Part shown: one piece after another, positions 1 through 7,010 of the stretch
How positions within the stretch are numbered: the stretch's first letter is position 1
Layout: each line of letters opens with the position of its first letter
Source of the DNA: an uncultured Pseudomonadota bacterium
GTDB taxonomy: Bacteria; Pseudomonadota; Gammaproteobacteria; Burkholderiales; Usitatibacteraceae
Direction: 5' to 3'
DNA: 10,538 nt
Assembly: GCA_946885905.1 (NCBI GenBank)
Contig: CAMPHL010000041.1
Coordinates: 1 to 10,538, forward strand
The notes under the pieces: model-generated
What the model saw: only the letters and a program-made list of their open reading frames with translations
Told to the model about the DNA's origin: nothing
The model's database searches: none
Made by a program: the position numbers and the translations under genes

Positions 1-170
1 GATGGGCGTTCCAGCGAGACCTTCACCATCGGCGCATGATCCGACCGAACCTCCACCGTCGCGCCCGCGGGGCCCGGCTCGACGGCGGCGTCGCAAAAGG
101 CGGGCAGGTATATCGCGCTCAACCGGCGCGTATGGCTCACGAGAGGACGGGGTGGCGTCAACGGGGGCAC
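1..170 (-). CDS. 5' end of an unrecognised gene, cut by the window edge
   Basis: The minus strand is open from a GTG at 170 to base 1, giving 56 codons with no stop. The reading becomes protein-like from about residue 18 (LSAIYLPAFCDAAVEPGPAG, then a stretch ending VKVSLERP), with mostly G/C third positions. The GTG at 170 is preceded by AAAGGAAG four bases upstream, which favours it over an in-frame GTG at 140. I do not recognise the family and assign no function. The gene would be divergent from the zinc-ribbon gene at 288, sharing the intergenic hairpin. A competing reading, a 12-residue tail on the plus strand ending in TGA at 37-39, is less convincing because it is so short. The existence of the gene is moderately supported; its exact start is uncertain. 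Confidence 0.45.
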   Translation of the reverse strand, partial: MPPLTPPRPLVSHTRRLSAIYLPAFCDAAVEPGPAGATVEVRSDHAPMVKVSLERP

Positions 171-174
171 GGGA

Positions 175-182
175 CTTCCTTT
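175..182 (-). promoter_or_regulatory. Shine-Dalgarno-like site for the edge gene
   Basis: Read on the minus strand this is AAAGGAAG, four bases before the GTG at 170. It is the only purine-rich site near either candidate start of the truncated minus-strand gene and is the reason for preferring the GTG at 170 over that at 140. Confidence 0.4.
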
Positions 183-223
183 CTTGCCCCACGTTACAGG
201 ATTTCTCTGCCTCTGCTGAGTTA

Positions 224-256
224 ACGCACAGGCCCATATGGGGGCCTAGAGTGCGT
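224..256. promoter_or_regulatory. Stem-loop in the divergent intergenic region
   Basis: The arms ACGCAC (224-229) plus AGGCCC (230-235) pair with GGGCCT (242-247) plus GTGCGT (251-256). This gives twelve base pairs around a six-base loop, with one three-base bulge (AGA, 248-250). Inside it lies the perfect 10-bp palindrome CCCATATGGG (233-242). It sits midway between the start at 170 on the minus strand and the start at 288 on the plus strand, as expected of a shared operator or a leader hairpin. No T-run follows on either strand, so an ordinary intrinsic terminator is unlikely. The rest of 171-287 is less GC-rich than its surroundings, and I see no convincing -35/-10 pair in it. Confidence 0.55.
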
Positions 257-287
257 AATCCTTTCCACGGTCGCCCCTTCCATCCCG

Positions 288-524
288 GTGTCCCCCACAG
301 CGAAATGCACGGCCTGCTCACGCGGCCCCCTTGGCGCCGAGGGACACCTCGACCTCTTCGTGCACAAGATGCTCGGCAACCGGATGCAATTCCACTGCCG
401 CACCTGCTCGACCTTCTGGGATCGCATGACCATCGACGGGAGCTATCGATGGGGCCCGACCACGGTGGGGCTCGAGGCCCCGAACGTCCCGGGATCGGCG
501 CCGGAGATCTACCGGCGGCGCTGA
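288..524 (+). CDS. Small zinc-ribbon-like protein, function unknown
   Basis: A 78-residue protein with two CxxC knuckles, CTAC at residues 7-10 and CRTC at 37-40, separated by 26 residues, so one structural zinc site is likely. The second knuckle is followed by the aromatic patch STFWDR, and a charged tail ends in YRRR. The codons have the high GC third positions of real genes here. GTG at 288 is the only usual start codon in the frame after the upstream stop at 222-224, but I see no good ribosome site before it, so the start is less certain than the gene. It is first in a plus-strand series with the glycosylase gene 62 bp downstream. Small proteins of this kind are often nucleic-acid binding or structural; no specific role can be given. 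Confidence 0.7.
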   Translation: MSPTAKCTACSRGPLGAEGHLDLFVHKMLGNRMQFHCRTCSTFWDRMTIDGSYRWGPTTVGLEAPNVPGSAPEIYRRR

Positions 525-530
525 GCGCCG
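516..530 (+). other. GC stem-loop with the stop codon as its loop
   Basis: CGGCGC (516-521) and GCGCCG (525-530) pair perfectly, and the three loop bases are the TGA stop codon of the zinc-ribbon gene. No T-tract follows, so it is not a standard intrinsic terminator. It may weakly attenuate transcription or protect the mRNA 3' end, or it may be chance in GC-rich DNA. Confidence 0.3.
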
Positions 531-586
531 ACCCGCGGTGCCGAAGGGGTGCCGGCCGGGGCGGCGCGTCGTGGGAAAATCGGCGC

Positions 587-1144
587 GTGAGATCCCGGCT
601 GCCGCGCAACTTCTACGATCGCGACACCGTGATGGTCGCGCAGGACCTGCTGGGCAAGCATCTGGTGCATGTCGTGGCGGGCGTCGAGCGGGTCGGGCGC
701 ATCGTGGAGGTGGAGGCCTACCTGGGGCCCCACGACCTCGCCGCGCATTCCGCGCGCGGCCTCACGCCCCGCACGCGCGTGATGTTCGGCCCGCCCGGCC
801 ACGCCTACGTCTACTTCATCTACGGCATGCACTGGTGCGCGAACGTTGTGACGCAGGCCGAGGGCAAGGCCTCGGCCGTGCTCCTGCGCGCATTGGAGCC
901 GGTGAAGAACATCGAGGGCCGCACCAACGGCCCGGCGCTGCTGTGCCGCGCCATGGGCCTCGACGGCCGCCACCAGGGCCACGACCTGCTGAGCGACGAC
1001 CTCTTCATTCGCCGCGACCGCGACGAGGAGCCGCTGCGCATCGTGCGCCGCCCCCGCATCGGGGTCGACTACGCAGGCCGCCACTGGGCCCGGCGTTTGC
1101 TGCGCTACTACATCCGCGGCAATCCGTTCGTCTCCAGGAAGTAG
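587..1144 (+). CDS. mpg: 3-methyladenine DNA glycosylase (Mpg/AAG family)
   Basis: A 185-residue monofunctional DNA glycosylase of the AAG/Mpg fold, which flips out and removes alkylated or deaminated purines (3-methyladenine, hypoxanthine) as the first step of base excision repair. By alignment to human AAG from memory, catalytic Glu125 corresponds to E43 in EVEAYLGP. The base-stacking Tyr127, His136 and Tyr159 correspond to Y45, H54 and Y76, the latter in YVYFIYGM. Asn169 corresponds to N86 and Arg182 to R101 in LLRALEP. The C-terminal RYYIRGNPFVS block is also typical. GTG at 587 gives the usual bacterial length and begins just before the conserved RNFYDRDT segment; further upstream the frame is arginine-rich and not protein-like. 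The ribosome site is weak. It lies between the zinc-ribbon gene and the lipoprotein gene, 9 bp before the latter, probably in one operon. Confidence 0.93.
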   Translation: MRSRLPRNFYDRDTVMVAQDLLGKHLVHVVAGVERVGRIVEVEAYLGPHDLAAHSARGLTPRTRVMFGPPGHAYVYFIYGMHWCANVVTQAEGKASAVLLRALEPVKNIEGRTNGPALLCRAMGLDGRHQGHDLLSDDLFIRRDRDEEPLRIVRRPRIGVDYAGRHWARRLLRYYIRGNPFVSRK

Positions 1145-1153
1145 AATCCCGCC

Positions 1154-1966
1154 ATGAGACCGATCCCCCTGCTTGCCGCGCTCGCGCTCGCCGCCTGTGC
1201 CCACATGACACCTACCGCCCCGACCGCCACCGCAACGCCCGAGCTGCGCAAGGAGTTCGCGCCGTCGGGAACCCTCGTCGCCGGAGTGAACTTCGGCAAT
1301 CCGGTCATCGCGCAGAAGGATCCGGCAGGCGCGGATCCTCGCGGCGTGGGGCCGGAGCTCGCGCGCGTGCTCGAGCGCCGGATGGGGGTGCCCATCAAGT
1401 CCGTGGTCTACGACACGGCCGGCAAGATGGCCGATGCGGGCAGGCAGGGCGCATGGGACGTGGCCATGCTCGCGGTCGACCCGGCGCGCGCGCGGGACAT
1501 CTCCTTCAGCGCGCCGTACGTGCTGATCGAGGGCACCTACATGGTCCGCGCCGACTCCCCGCTCAGGCGCGTCGAGGAGTTCGACCGCAAGGGCCTGCGC
1601 ATCTCGGTCGCGCTCAAGTCGGCCTACGACCTCTACCTCACCCGCGAGATCAAGCAGGCCGAGCTGGTGCGGCTGGCCACGTCGCAGGCGGCGATCGAGG
1701 AATTCCTGGCGGGCAAGGTCGACGTCGTGGCCGGGGTGCGCCAACCGCTCAACGCCACCGCCGCCAGGGTCCCGGGGCTGCGCGTGATAGAGGGCTCGTA
1801 CATGTCGATCGGCCAGGCTTCGGGCGTGCCCAAGGGGCGCCCGGCCGCCGCGAAGTACCTGCACGACTTCATCGAGGAGATGAAGGCGGCCGGCTTCGTC
1901 GAGCGCAGGCTGCGGGACAGCGGCGTGCACGACGCGAAGGTGGCCCCCGCCGCGCGCGCGCCTTGA
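1154..1966 (+). CDS. Orphan family-3 solute-binding lipoprotein
   Basis: A 270-residue protein with a short lipoprotein signal: a hydrophobic stretch ends in the lipobox LAAC, with the lipidated cysteine at residue 15. Residue +2 is alanine rather than aspartate, so by the Lol rule an outer-membrane location facing the periplasm is inferred. Residues about 36-258 are a bacterial extracellular solute-binding family-3 domain (amino-acid-binding type). Signs are GTLVAGVNFG near the start, the DVAMLAVDPARARDISFSAPY segment where these proteins bind ligand, and the later LAGKVDVVAGV lobe. No ABC permease or ATPase is adjacent, so uptake cannot be assumed; it may serve a distant transporter or act as a ligand sensor. 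A possible ribosome site AGGAAG lies at 1136-1141, twelve bases before ATG, which is long. Its stop codon overlaps the start of nudC. Confidence 0.88.
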   Translation: MRPIPLLAALALAACAHMTPTAPTATATPELRKEFAPSGTLVAGVNFGNPVIAQKDPAGADPRGVGPELARVLERRMGVPIKSVVYDTAGKMADAGRQGAWDVAMLAVDPARARDISFSAPYVLIEGTYMVRADSPLRRVEEFDRKGLRISVALKSAYDLYLTREIKQAELVRLATSQAAIEEFLAGKVDVVAGVRQPLNATAARVPGLRVIEGSYMSIGQASGVPKGRPAAAKYLHDFIEEMKAAGFVERRLRDSGVHDAKVAPAARAP

Positions 1967-2778
1967 TCGTTTCGCCCGCCTCGTTCACGCCGCTCGTCGC
2001 CCGCGCCGAAGGCGCGGGCGTGCGCAACTTCGTCTTCCGCCATTACGACATCCTGGTACGGGCATCGGACGCGGCCCTGCCCGACGAAGCCGCCTTGGCG
2101 AGCCTCGCGCACGAGCCCTCCGCCGAGATCCCCGTGGGCCTTTGGGGCAAGGACTACTGCCGCGCGATCTGGGTGCCGAAGTCGGCGCAGGCGCCCGAAG
2201 GCTACGAGTTCAAGGGCCTGCGCACCCTGTGGACGCGCGCGGAAGACGACTTCCTCGCGGTCGCTGGCCGCGCGCTGCAGCTCGCCGAATGGGCGCGCAC
2301 CCACCGCTTCTGCGGCAGCTGCGGCCGGTCCATGACGCTCGCCCCGGGCGAGCGCGCCATGAAATGTGCCTGCGGGCACACCGCCTACCCGCGCGTTTCG
2401 CCCGCGATGATGGTGCTGGTGAAGAAGGGCCCGGCGATCCTGCTCGCGCGCAACGTGGCGGTGCCCGCCGGAGGGCGCATGAGCGCGCTCGCAGGGTTCG
2501 TCGAGGCGGGCGAATCGATCGAGGACGCGATCCACCGCGAGGTGCGGGAAGAAGTGGGTGTCGAGGTGAAGGACCTGCGCTACTTCGGCAGCCAGCCCTG
2601 GCCGTTCCCGCACTCGCTCATGATCGCCTTCACCGCCGAGTACGCGGGCGGCGACATCCGCTGCGACCCTTCCGAGATCGCCGAGGCGCGCTGGTTCGGC
2701 CCCGGCGACCCGCTGCCCGAGCTCTCGCCCCGGCAATCGATCTCACGCGCGCTCATCGATGCGAACCTGCCGCCCTGA
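1963..2778 (+). CDS. nudC: NADH pyrophosphatase / NAD-decapping Nudix hydrolase NudC
   Basis: A 271-residue Nudix hydrolase, close to the 257 of E. coli NudC. The family cleaves NAD(H) into NMN(H) and AMP and removes NAD caps from RNA. An N-terminal domain is followed by a zinc ribbon (C117, C120, C135, C137). The Nudix box lies at residues 178-200 ([12 protein letters not shown], then REVREEVGV). The NudC signature SQPWPFP is at 210-216 and separates it from generic Nudix enzymes. The zinc ribbon's second knuckle is CxC, one residue shorter than the CxxC I recall for E. coli. The TTG at 1963 overlaps the preceding TGA as TTGA, implying translational coupling; no ribosome site is evident and no later start would keep the N-terminal domain whole. 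It ends 5 bp from the convergent hybrid kinase gene. Confidence 0.93.
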   Translation: MIVSPASFTPLVARAEGAGVRNFVFRHYDILVRASDAALPDEAALASLAHEPSAEIPVGLWGKDYCRAIWVPKSAQAPEGYEFKGLRTLWTRAEDDFLAVAGRALQLAEWARTHRFCGSCGRSMTLAPGERAMKCACGHTAYPRVSPAMMVLVKKGPAILLARNVAVPAGGRMSALAGFVEAGESIEDAIHREVREEVGVEVKDLRYFGSQPWPFPHSLMIAFTAEYAGGDIRCDPSEIAEARWFGPGDPLPELSPRQSISRALIDANLPP

Positions 2779-2781
2779 ACG

Positions 2782-2801
2782 GGTCAGCGGCGCCGCTGAC
2801 C
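2782..2801. terminator. 20-bp perfect palindrome at a convergent gene junction
   Basis: GGTCAGCGGC followed by GCCGCTGACC is a perfect inverted repeat with no spacer. It begins 3 bp after the nudC stop codon and includes the stop codon of the hybrid kinase (2784-2786 on the minus strand). Folded with a four-base loop it gives an eight-pair GC-rich stem in either transcript. There is no T-run, so it would act as a bidirectional 3'-end hairpin or processing block rather than a textbook intrinsic terminator. Confidence 0.5.
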
Positions 2802-5800
2802 GCGCGACCTTCCGATCTCCGCCAGCAGCGCCTCCAGCTCCACGGGCTTCGTCATGTGCATGTCGATGCCGGCGGCCTGGGCGCGAGCGCGATCCTCGTC
2901 CCGCCCGAAGCCGGTCACCGCGATGATGCGCGCTTCCCGCGTCGCGGAATCGCGGCGCAGCGCTCGCGCCACCTCGTAGCCGTTCATGTCCGGCAGGCCG
3001 ATATCGAGCACGATCGCGTCGGGCTTGAACTGCCTCGCCGCCGCCACCACCGCGTGGCCCTCTGCGACGACCTTCGATTCGTGGCCCTTCGAGGTGAGGA
3101 TCAGCCCGAGCGCTTTCGCGGAGTCCTCGTTGTCGTCGACGATGAGCACCCGGCGGTGTCCTTTTTTTTTCGCCGCCCGGGGCGGGCCCGCGCCCGGTGC
3201 CGAGGCAGACGGGGCCTCGGCCAGCGGCAGCCGCACGATGAACTCGCTGCCCAGCGCGTTGCCCGCGCTGTGCGCCTCGATGCTGCCGCCGTGCAGCTCC
3301 ACCAGCCGTTTGGCGAGGGTAAGGCCCAGGCCCACGCCGGCACGCGCGCGATCCGGCGAACCCTCGCCCTGCACGAAGAGGTCGAAGATCCGCGGCAACA
3401 GGGCGGCTTCGATGCCCATCCCGTTGTCGCGCACGCGCACCGCGGCGAGCGGCGTGGGGCCCGCCTCCAGCTCGGCCGTGAGCCAGATGCGGCCCTGCGG
3501 CCGCGTGTACTTGGTCGCGTTCACGAGAAGGTTGCCGAAGACCTGCTCGAGGCGCATGGCGTCGGCGTCCACGTACAGGGGCTTGTCGGGAAGGGTCGCG
3601 CTCAGTGTCTGCGCCGCCTCGCTGCGCACGGGCTTGGTCACCTCGATCACCCGACGCAGCACCTCCACAAGGTCGAGCACCGCGGGCTGCAGTCGGATCT
3701 TTCCGTAGGTGATGCGCGAGATGTCGAGCAGGTCGTCGATCATGCGCGACATGTTCGTGGTCTGGCGGTCGATCATGCCGCGTGCCTGCTCGAGCGCGCG
3801 CGCATCGCACGTCCCGACGAGCAGGCCCGAGGCGTTGTGTACCGCCGAGAGCGGGTTGCGCAGCTCGTGCGCGAGCAGCGCCAGGAACTCGTTCTTGCCG
3901 CGGTCGAGCTCGACCAGCGCCTGCTCGGCCTGCGCCATGTCGGTGATGTCGAGCGCTGCGCCCACGTAGCCCTCGAGCTCGCCGTTGGGAAGCCGGCGCG
4001 GGTTGGCGATGTGCTTCATCCACCGGTAGGCGCCGTCGGCGTGGCGCAGCCGCGCGCGCATCGAGAACGGTTCTCCCCGCGCGACCGCCTCGCCGTAGCG
4101 CTCGGCGTACGCCTCGCGCTCCTCGGGGTGCACGAACGCGGGCGGGCCCAGGCGGCGGATCTCCGGCTCCCGCTCGCCCACGAACTCCTCGAAGGCGTGG
4201 TTCACGAAGCGGCAGCCGTCGCGGTCGGTGAGCCAGATGAGCACGGGCGCGCTGTCGGCGAGCGCCTCGAAGCGCTGCTCGCTCTCGCGCAGCGAAAGCT
4301 CGGCGCGCTTGAGCTTGTCGATGTCCACCAGCAGGATCACCACGCCCTCGATGCCCCTGGCGGCGGTGCGGTACGGGCGCACCCGCAGCGAGTACCAGCG
4401 CCCGGCGCGGTCCTGGACCTCGGATTCGTGCGGCGTCACGGTCTCGATCACCTCGGCGATGATCGCCTCGAGGTCGGGCCGGTCGATGCTCAACTTCAGG
4501 TCGGAGAGCGGCCGGCCGATGTCGGCCTGGATCAGGTTGAGCAGCTTCTCGGCCGGCGGCGTGAAGCGCCGGATGCGAAGGTCCGATCCCAGCATCACGA
4601 TCGCCATGTTGACGCTGGAGAGCAAATTGTTGAGGTCGTTGTTGCTTTCCGTGATCTCGACGTTGCGCCGCTGCAGCTCGTCGTTGACCGTGGCGAGCTC
4701 CTCGTTGGAGCTCTGGAGCTCCTCCTTCGAGGTCTCGAGCTCCTCGTTGATGCTCTGCAGCTCCTCGTTGGAGGACTGCAGCTCCTCGTTGGCGCTCTGC
4801 AGCTCCTCGTTGGCGGCCTCCTGCTGCTCGATCACCGACTGCAGGTACTCGCGCATCGCCGAGAGCTCCTGCGACAGGCGCGTGATCTCGTTGCGGCTCT
4901 CGGCATCGTGGCCGGCCGGCTTGTGCCGGGACGCCGCCTGCATCCGGGCCACCATGTCGCGCGCCCTTTCCTCGGCCCGGGCCGAGGGCTCCTCGAAGAG
5001 CACTACGTAGCCCCCGTTGCCATGAGCGCCGCGCAGGGGGATGGCGGTGAGGTCGACCTCGCGCCAGCCGCCGTTGGAGCGCACGCGCAGGCCCTCCTCG
5101 CGCACGGTCGCGCCCTCCCTCCTGGCGCGGCTGAGCGCCCCGCGAGCCGCCACCATCAGGCCCTCGCGCAGCATCTTGAGGAACGAGAGCGTCGCGCGCC
5201 CCGGCGCGGGCGAGAGGTAGGGGCCCGTATCGCCGTGGAACTGGATCACTTCCAGCTCCTCGTTGAGGAATACGCCCGGCGGCGCATAGCGCGAGAGCAA
5301 CAGGCGCTCGGCTTCACGCTGGGCATCCGGGCCGAACTCGCGCGGCGGGGCGACCGGCCCCTTGAGCGCGGTAGCGCCCGCGATGCCCGAGCGCCCCGTG
5401 GGCGTGGGCAGGGCCAGTTGCGCGGCCCGCTTCGCGGCTTTCCGCAGGTAGATCTTGTTCTTCGCGTCGACCAGCTCGAAGAGGTCGCGATAGGTGCCGA
5501 TGGTCTCGGAGCCGCCCAGCCAGAGGTAGCCGTCGGGGCGCAGCGCGTAGTGCAGCAGCGGGATGAGGCGGTGCTGCAGCGTAGGCTCGAGGTAGATCAG
5601 CATGTTGCGGCAGGTCACCAGGTCGAGCCGCGAGAAGGGCGGGTCGGACAGGGCGTTCTGGCGCGCGAACACCACCATCTCGCGGATCGCCTTGGCGACG
5701 CGGTAGCCGCCGTCGGCCTCCTCGAAGAAGCGCCGCAGCCGGGTCGGGGCCACGTCCTGCGCGATCGCCTTCGAGAACACGCCCTTGCGCGCCCTGTCGA

Positions 5801-6938
5801 TGCTCGCGCCGTTCACGTCGGTGGCGAAGACCTGCATCGGCACGCGCCGGGCGGCACCGTCGGCGTACTCGACGTAGGCCATGGCGATGGAGTAGGCCTC
5901 CTCCCCGGTCGAGCAGCCCAGGACCCACACGCGCAGCGAGTCGTGTCGGTTGCGCCCTTCGGTGAGCCTGGGGAAGACCGTCGCCTTGAGCGTGTCGTAG
6001 GCCGCGGGGTTGCGGAAGAAGCTGGTGACGTTGATGAGCACGTCCTGGTAGAGCGCGCTCACCTCCTCGGCATGCGCCTGGACGTACGCGGCGTAATCGG
6101 AAAGGTTCTCGAGCTTGTGCAGCACCATGCGGCGTGTGACGCGCCGGTGCAGGGTGTTGCGCTTGTAGCTGGAGAAATCGACACCGGTGCCCTCGCGCAA
6201 CATCTCGAGGATGCGCGTGAACGCGGGATCGGGCGTCGCAGCGGCATCGGACCCGCTCGGCGCGATGTGGGGATGCCGGGCGATGCGCGCCAGCTCGCGG
6301 GCGATCTCCCCGGGAGGAAGCACGTAGTCGACCGCGCCCGAGGCGATCGCGCTGCTCGGCATGCCCTCCTGCTCCGCCGTAGTGTCCTGCGCGAAGGTGA
6401 TGCCGCCGGCCGCCTTGATCTCCTCCAGCCCCAGCGTGCCGTCGTTGGCGGTGCCCGAGAGCACCACGCCGATCGCCTTGTGGCCGTGACCCTCGGCGAG
6501 CGAGCGCATGAAGTGATCGACCGGCCGCGCGTGGCCCGGCGCTTCCGTGCGTGGCTCGAGCCGCAGGACCCCGATACCCCAGGCGAGGTTCCTGTTCGGC
6601 GGGAGCACGTACACGTGGTTCGGCTCGGTCGCGGTGTCCTGGGTGAGCTCGCTTACCGGCATGCTCGTCGCGCGCCCGAGGATTCCGGCGAGCATGCTCT
6701 TGTGCGCGGGCGAAAGGTGCTGGATGACCACGAAGGCCATGCCGGTGTCGGGCGGCAGGGCATGCAGGAGCGCGCTGGTGGCCTCGATGCCGCCGGCGGA
6801 CGCACCGACCGCGACGACGGGAAAGGGCAGGTCCTGCCCGGGGGCGCCGGTATCGCCGGGGGAAGCCTTTACCGAGCGGCCTGCGGCCTTGCGGCGTCCA
6901 CGACTCGGCGCGGCAGGACCTTTTTTCCGTTGCGGCAT
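2784..6938 (-). CDS. CheB-CheR-PAS hybrid histidine kinase with receiver domain
   Basis: A 1384-residue, apparently soluble signalling fusion. Residues about 38-220: CheB methylesterase with the triad S47 (GASAGG), H74 and D166 (TANDG). About 236-500: CheR methyltransferase with the SAM-binding [10 protein letters not shown] at 341-350 and [10 protein letters not shown] at 441-450. About 545-650: PAS-like domain. About 684-765: heptad coiled coil. About 771-880 and 885-1000: two PAS domains. About 1011-1080: HisKA with phosphorylatable H1024 in AHELRNPL. Then the ATPase with an N-box around N1136-N1140, DNGMGI at 1171-1176 and GVGLGL at 1201-1206. Residues 1263-1378: receiver with D1268/D1269, phosphoacceptor D1312, T1342 and K1364. 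All catalytic residues checked are present. CheB lacks the usual N-terminal receiver. ATG at 6938 is preceded by GGAGAG ten bases upstream. The fusion type is widespread; its output here is unknown, as no receptor, CheA or CheW is nearby. Confidence 0.95.
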   Translation of the reverse strand: MPQRKKGPAAPSRGRRKAAGRSVKASPGDTGAPGQDLPFPVVAVGASAGGIEATSALLHALPPDTGMAFVVIQHLSPAHKSMLAGILGRATSMPVSELTQDTATEPNHVYVLPPNRNLAWGIGVLRLEPRTEAPGHARPVDHFMRSLAEGHGHKAIGVVLSGTANDGTLGLEEIKAAGGITFAQDTTAEQEGMPSSAIASGAVDYVLPPGEIARELARIARHPHIAPSGSDAAATPDPAFTRILEMLREGTGVDFSSYKRNTLHRRVTRRMVLHKLENLSDYAAYVQAHAEEVSALYQDVLINVTSFFRNPAAYDTLKATVFPRLTEGRNRHDSLRVWVLGCSTGEEAYSIAMAYVEYADGAARRVPMQVFATDVNGASIDRARKGVFSKAIAQDVAPTRLRRFFEEADGGYRVAKAIREMVVFARQNALSDPPFSRLDLVTCRNMLIYLEPTLQHRLIPLLHYALRPDGYLWLGGSETIGTYRDLFELVDAKNKIYLRKAAKRAAQLALPTPTGRSGIAGATALKGPVAPPREFGPDAQREAERLLLSRYAPPGVFLNEELEVIQFHGDTGPYLSPAPGRATLSFLKMLREGLMVAARGALSRARREGATVREEGLRVRSNGGWREVDLTAIPLRGAHGNGGYVVLFEEPSARAEERARDMVARMQAASRHKPAGHDAESRNEITRLSQELSAMREYLQSVIEQQEAANEELQSANEELQSSNEELQSINEELETSKEELQSSNEELATVNDELQRRNVEITESNNDLNNLLSSVNMAIVMLGSDLRIRRFTPPAEKLLNLIQADIGRPLSDLKLSIDRPDLEAIIAEVIETVTPHESEVQDRAGRWYSLRVRPYRTAARGIEGVVILLVDIDKLKRAELSLRESEQRFEALADSAPVLIWLTDRDGCRFVNHAFEEFVGEREPEIRRLGPPAFVHPEEREAYAERYGEAVARGEPFSMRARLRHADGAYRWMKHIANPRRLPNGELEGYVGAALDITDMAQAEQALVELDRGKNEFLALLAHELRNPLSAVHNASGLLVGTCDARALEQARGMIDRQTTNMSRMIDDLLDISRITYGKIRLQPAVLDLVEVLRRVIEVTKPVRSEAAQTLSATLPDKPLYVDADAMRLEQVFGNLLVNATKYTRPQGRIWLTAELEAGPTPLAAVRVRDNGMGIEAALLPRIFDLFVQGEGSPDRARAGVGLGLTLAKRLVELHGGSIEAHSAGNALGSEFIVRLPLAEAPSASAPGAGPPRAAKKKGHRRVLIVDDNEDSAKALGLILTSKGHESKVVAEGHAVVAAARQFKPDAIVLDIGLPDMNGYEVARALRRDSATREARIIAVTGFGRDEDRARAQAAGIDMHMTKPVELEALLAEIGRSRGQRRR
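3162..3170 (-). repeat. A9 homopolymer at the kinase-receiver linker
   Basis: Nine T on the plus strand are nine A in the hybrid's coding strand. They encode K1257-K1259 as three AAA codons in the linker between ATPase and receiver domains. Runs of about nine A are known sites of transcriptional slippage in bacteria, and A AAA AAA is also a ribosomal slippery heptamer. Losing one A leads to a stop at 3101-3103, leaving a kinase without its receiver. Gaining one A gives an arginine-rich open frame running to 2743. Confidence 0.5.
4662..4829 (-). repeat. Tandem 21-nt heptad repeats coding a coiled coil
   Basis: Residues 704-759 of the hybrid consist of seven-residue repeats of the type NEELQSS, ELQSANE and EELETSK, so the DNA repeats in 21-nt units (CTGCAGCTCCTCGTTGG recurs on the plus strand). 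It forms a parallel signalling helix joining the first PAS-like domain to the later sensor and kinase modules. The repeat is typical of CheB-CheR-PAS fusions; identical units make copy-number change by recombination possible. Confidence 0.85.
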
Positions 6939-6940
6939 GA

Positions 6941-6983
6941 GGTTTCGGCTCTCCGAAGGGCAACCACATTGTGCGCCGAAACC
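6941..6983. promoter_or_regulatory. Competing inverted repeats in the divergent CheB leader
   Basis: GGTTTCGGC (6941-6949) and GCCGAAACC (6975-6983) are perfect 9-bp inverted arms separated by 25 bp. Nested within, TTCGG (6944-6948) also pairs with CCGAA (6953-6957) across a four-base loop. In the hybrid's mRNA, one 3' arm can therefore pair with either of two upstream arms. The short hairpin partly encloses the Shine-Dalgarno GGAGAG (6949-6954). The whole 72-bp gap between the two start codons (6939-7010) must hold both promoters; I see no clear -35/-10 boxes. It may be an operator, a translational switch, or both. Confidence 0.45.
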
Positions 6984-7010
6984 CGCTCCCGCCCGCGGTG
7001 TCTGAATCCG

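Noticed and set aside
1..39. Possible plus-strand gene tail (DGRSSETFTIGA then TGA)
   Set aside because: Twelve residues cannot be judged, and the minus strand offers a longer protein-like reading over the same bases.
2..586. N-terminal extension of the glycosylase frame back to base 2
   Set aside because: The extension is Arg/Pro-rich without family similarity, overlaps the zinc-ribbon gene in another frame, and would double the normal length.
1318..1344. Paired GGATCC sites forming an inverted repeat
   Set aside because: They lie inside the lipoprotein coding sequence and are explained by codon use; no regulatory position.
509..2736. Long minus-strand frames opposite mpg, the lipoprotein and nudC
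   Set aside because: They are Val/Arg/His/Ala-rich mirror readings with no domain, opposite genes that carry full catalytic motifs.
6921..6926. T6 run near the start of the hybrid gene
   Set aside because: It encodes lysines of the basic N-terminus; six bases are too short for strong slippage, and on the plus strand no hairpin precedes it as a terminator would need.
2142..7010. A plus-strand open frame of nearly 2000 codons ending in the CheB gene
   Set aside because: Only the part from 7011 is real. Upstream it is the antisense of the hybrid kinase, which has intact motifs along its whole length; the antisense reading is low-complexity His/Arg/Leu/Val typical of GC-rich shadow frames.
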